Positions 5,025 through 5,506 of a stretch of DNA of 5,506 nucleotides are shown here, in pieces. Below the pieces are notes generated by a model that was not told the origin of the DNA, searched no databases, and saw only the letters and a list, made by a program, of their open reading frames with translations. The stretch covers positions 1 through 5,506 of the forward strand of contig NZ_CALGNQ010000278.1 of the NCBI RefSeq assembly GCF_937958535.1. Reading direction: 5' to 3'. A program made the position numbers and the translations under genes. Position 1 is the stretch's first letter. Each line of letters begins with the position of its first letter. This DNA is from an uncultured Georgenia sp. GTDB taxonomy: Bacteria > Actinomycetota > Actinomycetes > Actinomycetales > Actinomycetaceae.

Positions 5025-5473
5025 ACGACGAACCGCTGCGCACCGCGCCGGCGACCGACGACCGCCCGCCCGCCCGCGGCGCCGGGCTGCTCGTCGTCGC
5101 CGTCTACGTGATCTTCGCCCTGTCGGCCTCCGCCCGCGCGGGCGTCCAGCTCGTGCGGGACGCCTCCGAGGCGCCCCTCGCGTACGGCCTGTCGGCGTTC
5201 GCGGCCGTCGTCTACGTCCTCGCCGCGGTCGGGCTGGCGCACAACGGCCGGCGGATGCGCCGGCTGGCGTGGACCGCCGTCTCCATCGAGATGGTCGGCG
5301 TGCTCGTCGTCGGGATCCTCAGCCTCCTCACGCCCGAGCTGTTCCCCCGCGACACGGTGTGGTCGCGGTTCGGCAGCGGGTACGGCTACATCCCCCTCGT
5401 CCTGCCCGCCGTCGGGCTGGTGTGGCTGTGGCGGTCGAGCCCCGGGCGGGTCGCCCGCGCCAGCGCCGCCTGA
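5021..5473 (+). CDS. Small four-helix membrane protein, 150 aa, unknown function
   Basis: No functional family recognised; probably a conserved actinobacterial integral membrane protein. Seen: a polar, Pro/Asp/Arg-containing N-terminal tail of 20 residues, then hydrophobic segments at about 21-37, 55-73, 84-104 and 122-137. The loop between helices 2 and 3 is strongly basic (HNGRRMRRL, 75-82) and so is the C-terminal tail (WRSSPGRVARA), which places both termini in the cytoplasm. Helix 3 begins near Glu90, a charged residue close to or in the membrane. The outer loop 105-121 contains LFPRDTVWSRFGSGYGYIP, an aromatic- and Gly-rich stretch that could be a conserved functional element. The ATG at 5021 overlaps the previous stop (ATGA), so translation is likely coupled; no separate promoter is visible. 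The stop TGA is also the first three bases of a terminal hairpin. Confidence 0.82.
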   Translation: MNDEPLRTAPATDDRPPARGAGLLVVAVYVIFALSASARAGVQLVRDASEAPLAYGLSAFAAVVYVLAAVGLAHNGRRMRRLAWTAVSIEMVGVLVVGILSLLTPELFPRDTVWSRFGSGYGYIPLVLPAVGLVWLWRSSPGRVARASAA

Positions 5474-5498
5474 CGGTCAGCCGCGCACCTGACCGTCA
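5471..5498. terminator. Perfect 10 bp inverted repeat at the end of the membrane-protein operon
   Basis: TGACGGTCAG (5471-5480) and CTGACCGTCA (5489-5498) are exact reverse complements with an 8 nt loop, CCGCGCAC. The stem starts at the TGA stop codon of the 150-residue protein. No T tract follows before the window ends at 5506, so this is an atypical, GC-rich-context terminator or mRNA-end hairpin, possibly shared with a convergent gene to the right. Confidence 0.65.
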
Positions 5499-5506
5499 GC
5501 CGCGCC

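Noticed and set aside
3026..5473. Very long plus-strand open frame (815 codons) opposite pepA running into the second membrane protein
   Set aside because: Only its last 150 codons, from the ATG at 5021, encode a credible protein. The rest is antisense to pepA and intergenic DNA of high GC.

Overview
The window is about 5.5 kb of very GC-rich DNA (roughly 70% G+C by eye) with strong G/C third-position bias, GTG starts and compact gene packing. Together with the gene content this points to an actinobacterium (Actinomycetota, possibly Micrococcales; the genus cannot be fixed from here). The content is mostly chromosomal housekeeping. I see no rRNA, tRNA, CRISPR array, insertion sequence or phage gene.

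Layout, left to right. (1) Positions 1-1044, minus strand: the N-terminal 348 residues of a two-lipoyl-domain E2 acyltransferase of the 2-oxoacid dehydrogenase complexes (sucB/dlaT type), cut by the left edge before its catalytic domain. (2) 1071-2459, minus: dihydrolipoyl dehydrogenase (lpdA, E3), 26 bp upstream of sucB and surely co-transcribed with it. (3) 2588-2917, plus: a 109-residue conserved-looking protein of unknown function, divergent from lpdA. (4) 2960-4438, minus: an intact leucyl aminopeptidase (pepA, M17 family), convergent with gene 3, with a GC hairpin in the 42 bp between them. (5) 4439-4670: a 232 bp divergent intergenic region with two promoters, a tandem 18 bp repeat and a short palindrome. 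(6) 4671-5024 and 5021-5473, plus: two small four-helix membrane proteins coupled by an ATGA overlap, ending in a perfect 10 bp inverted repeat.

How the genes work together: SucB/DlaT carries substrate on lipoyl-lysines and LpdA re-oxidises those lipoyl groups, so the lpdA-sucB pair is a functional unit of pyruvate/2-oxoglutarate oxidation. From memory, pepA - lpdA - sucB (often followed by lipB and lipA) is a common actinobacterial gene order. PepA probably acts independently in peptide turnover. The two membrane proteins and the 109-residue protein have no known role that I can assign.

The most notable regulatory feature is that three of the five visible gene starts (the 109-residue gene, pepA and the first membrane gene) have a TANNNT -10 hexamer only 6-7 nt before the start codon and no Shine-Dalgarno sequence, which predicts leaderless mRNAs. 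The lpdA and sucB starts instead have ordinary ribosome binding sites. The other notable feature is the near-identity of the two lipoyl domains in sucB.
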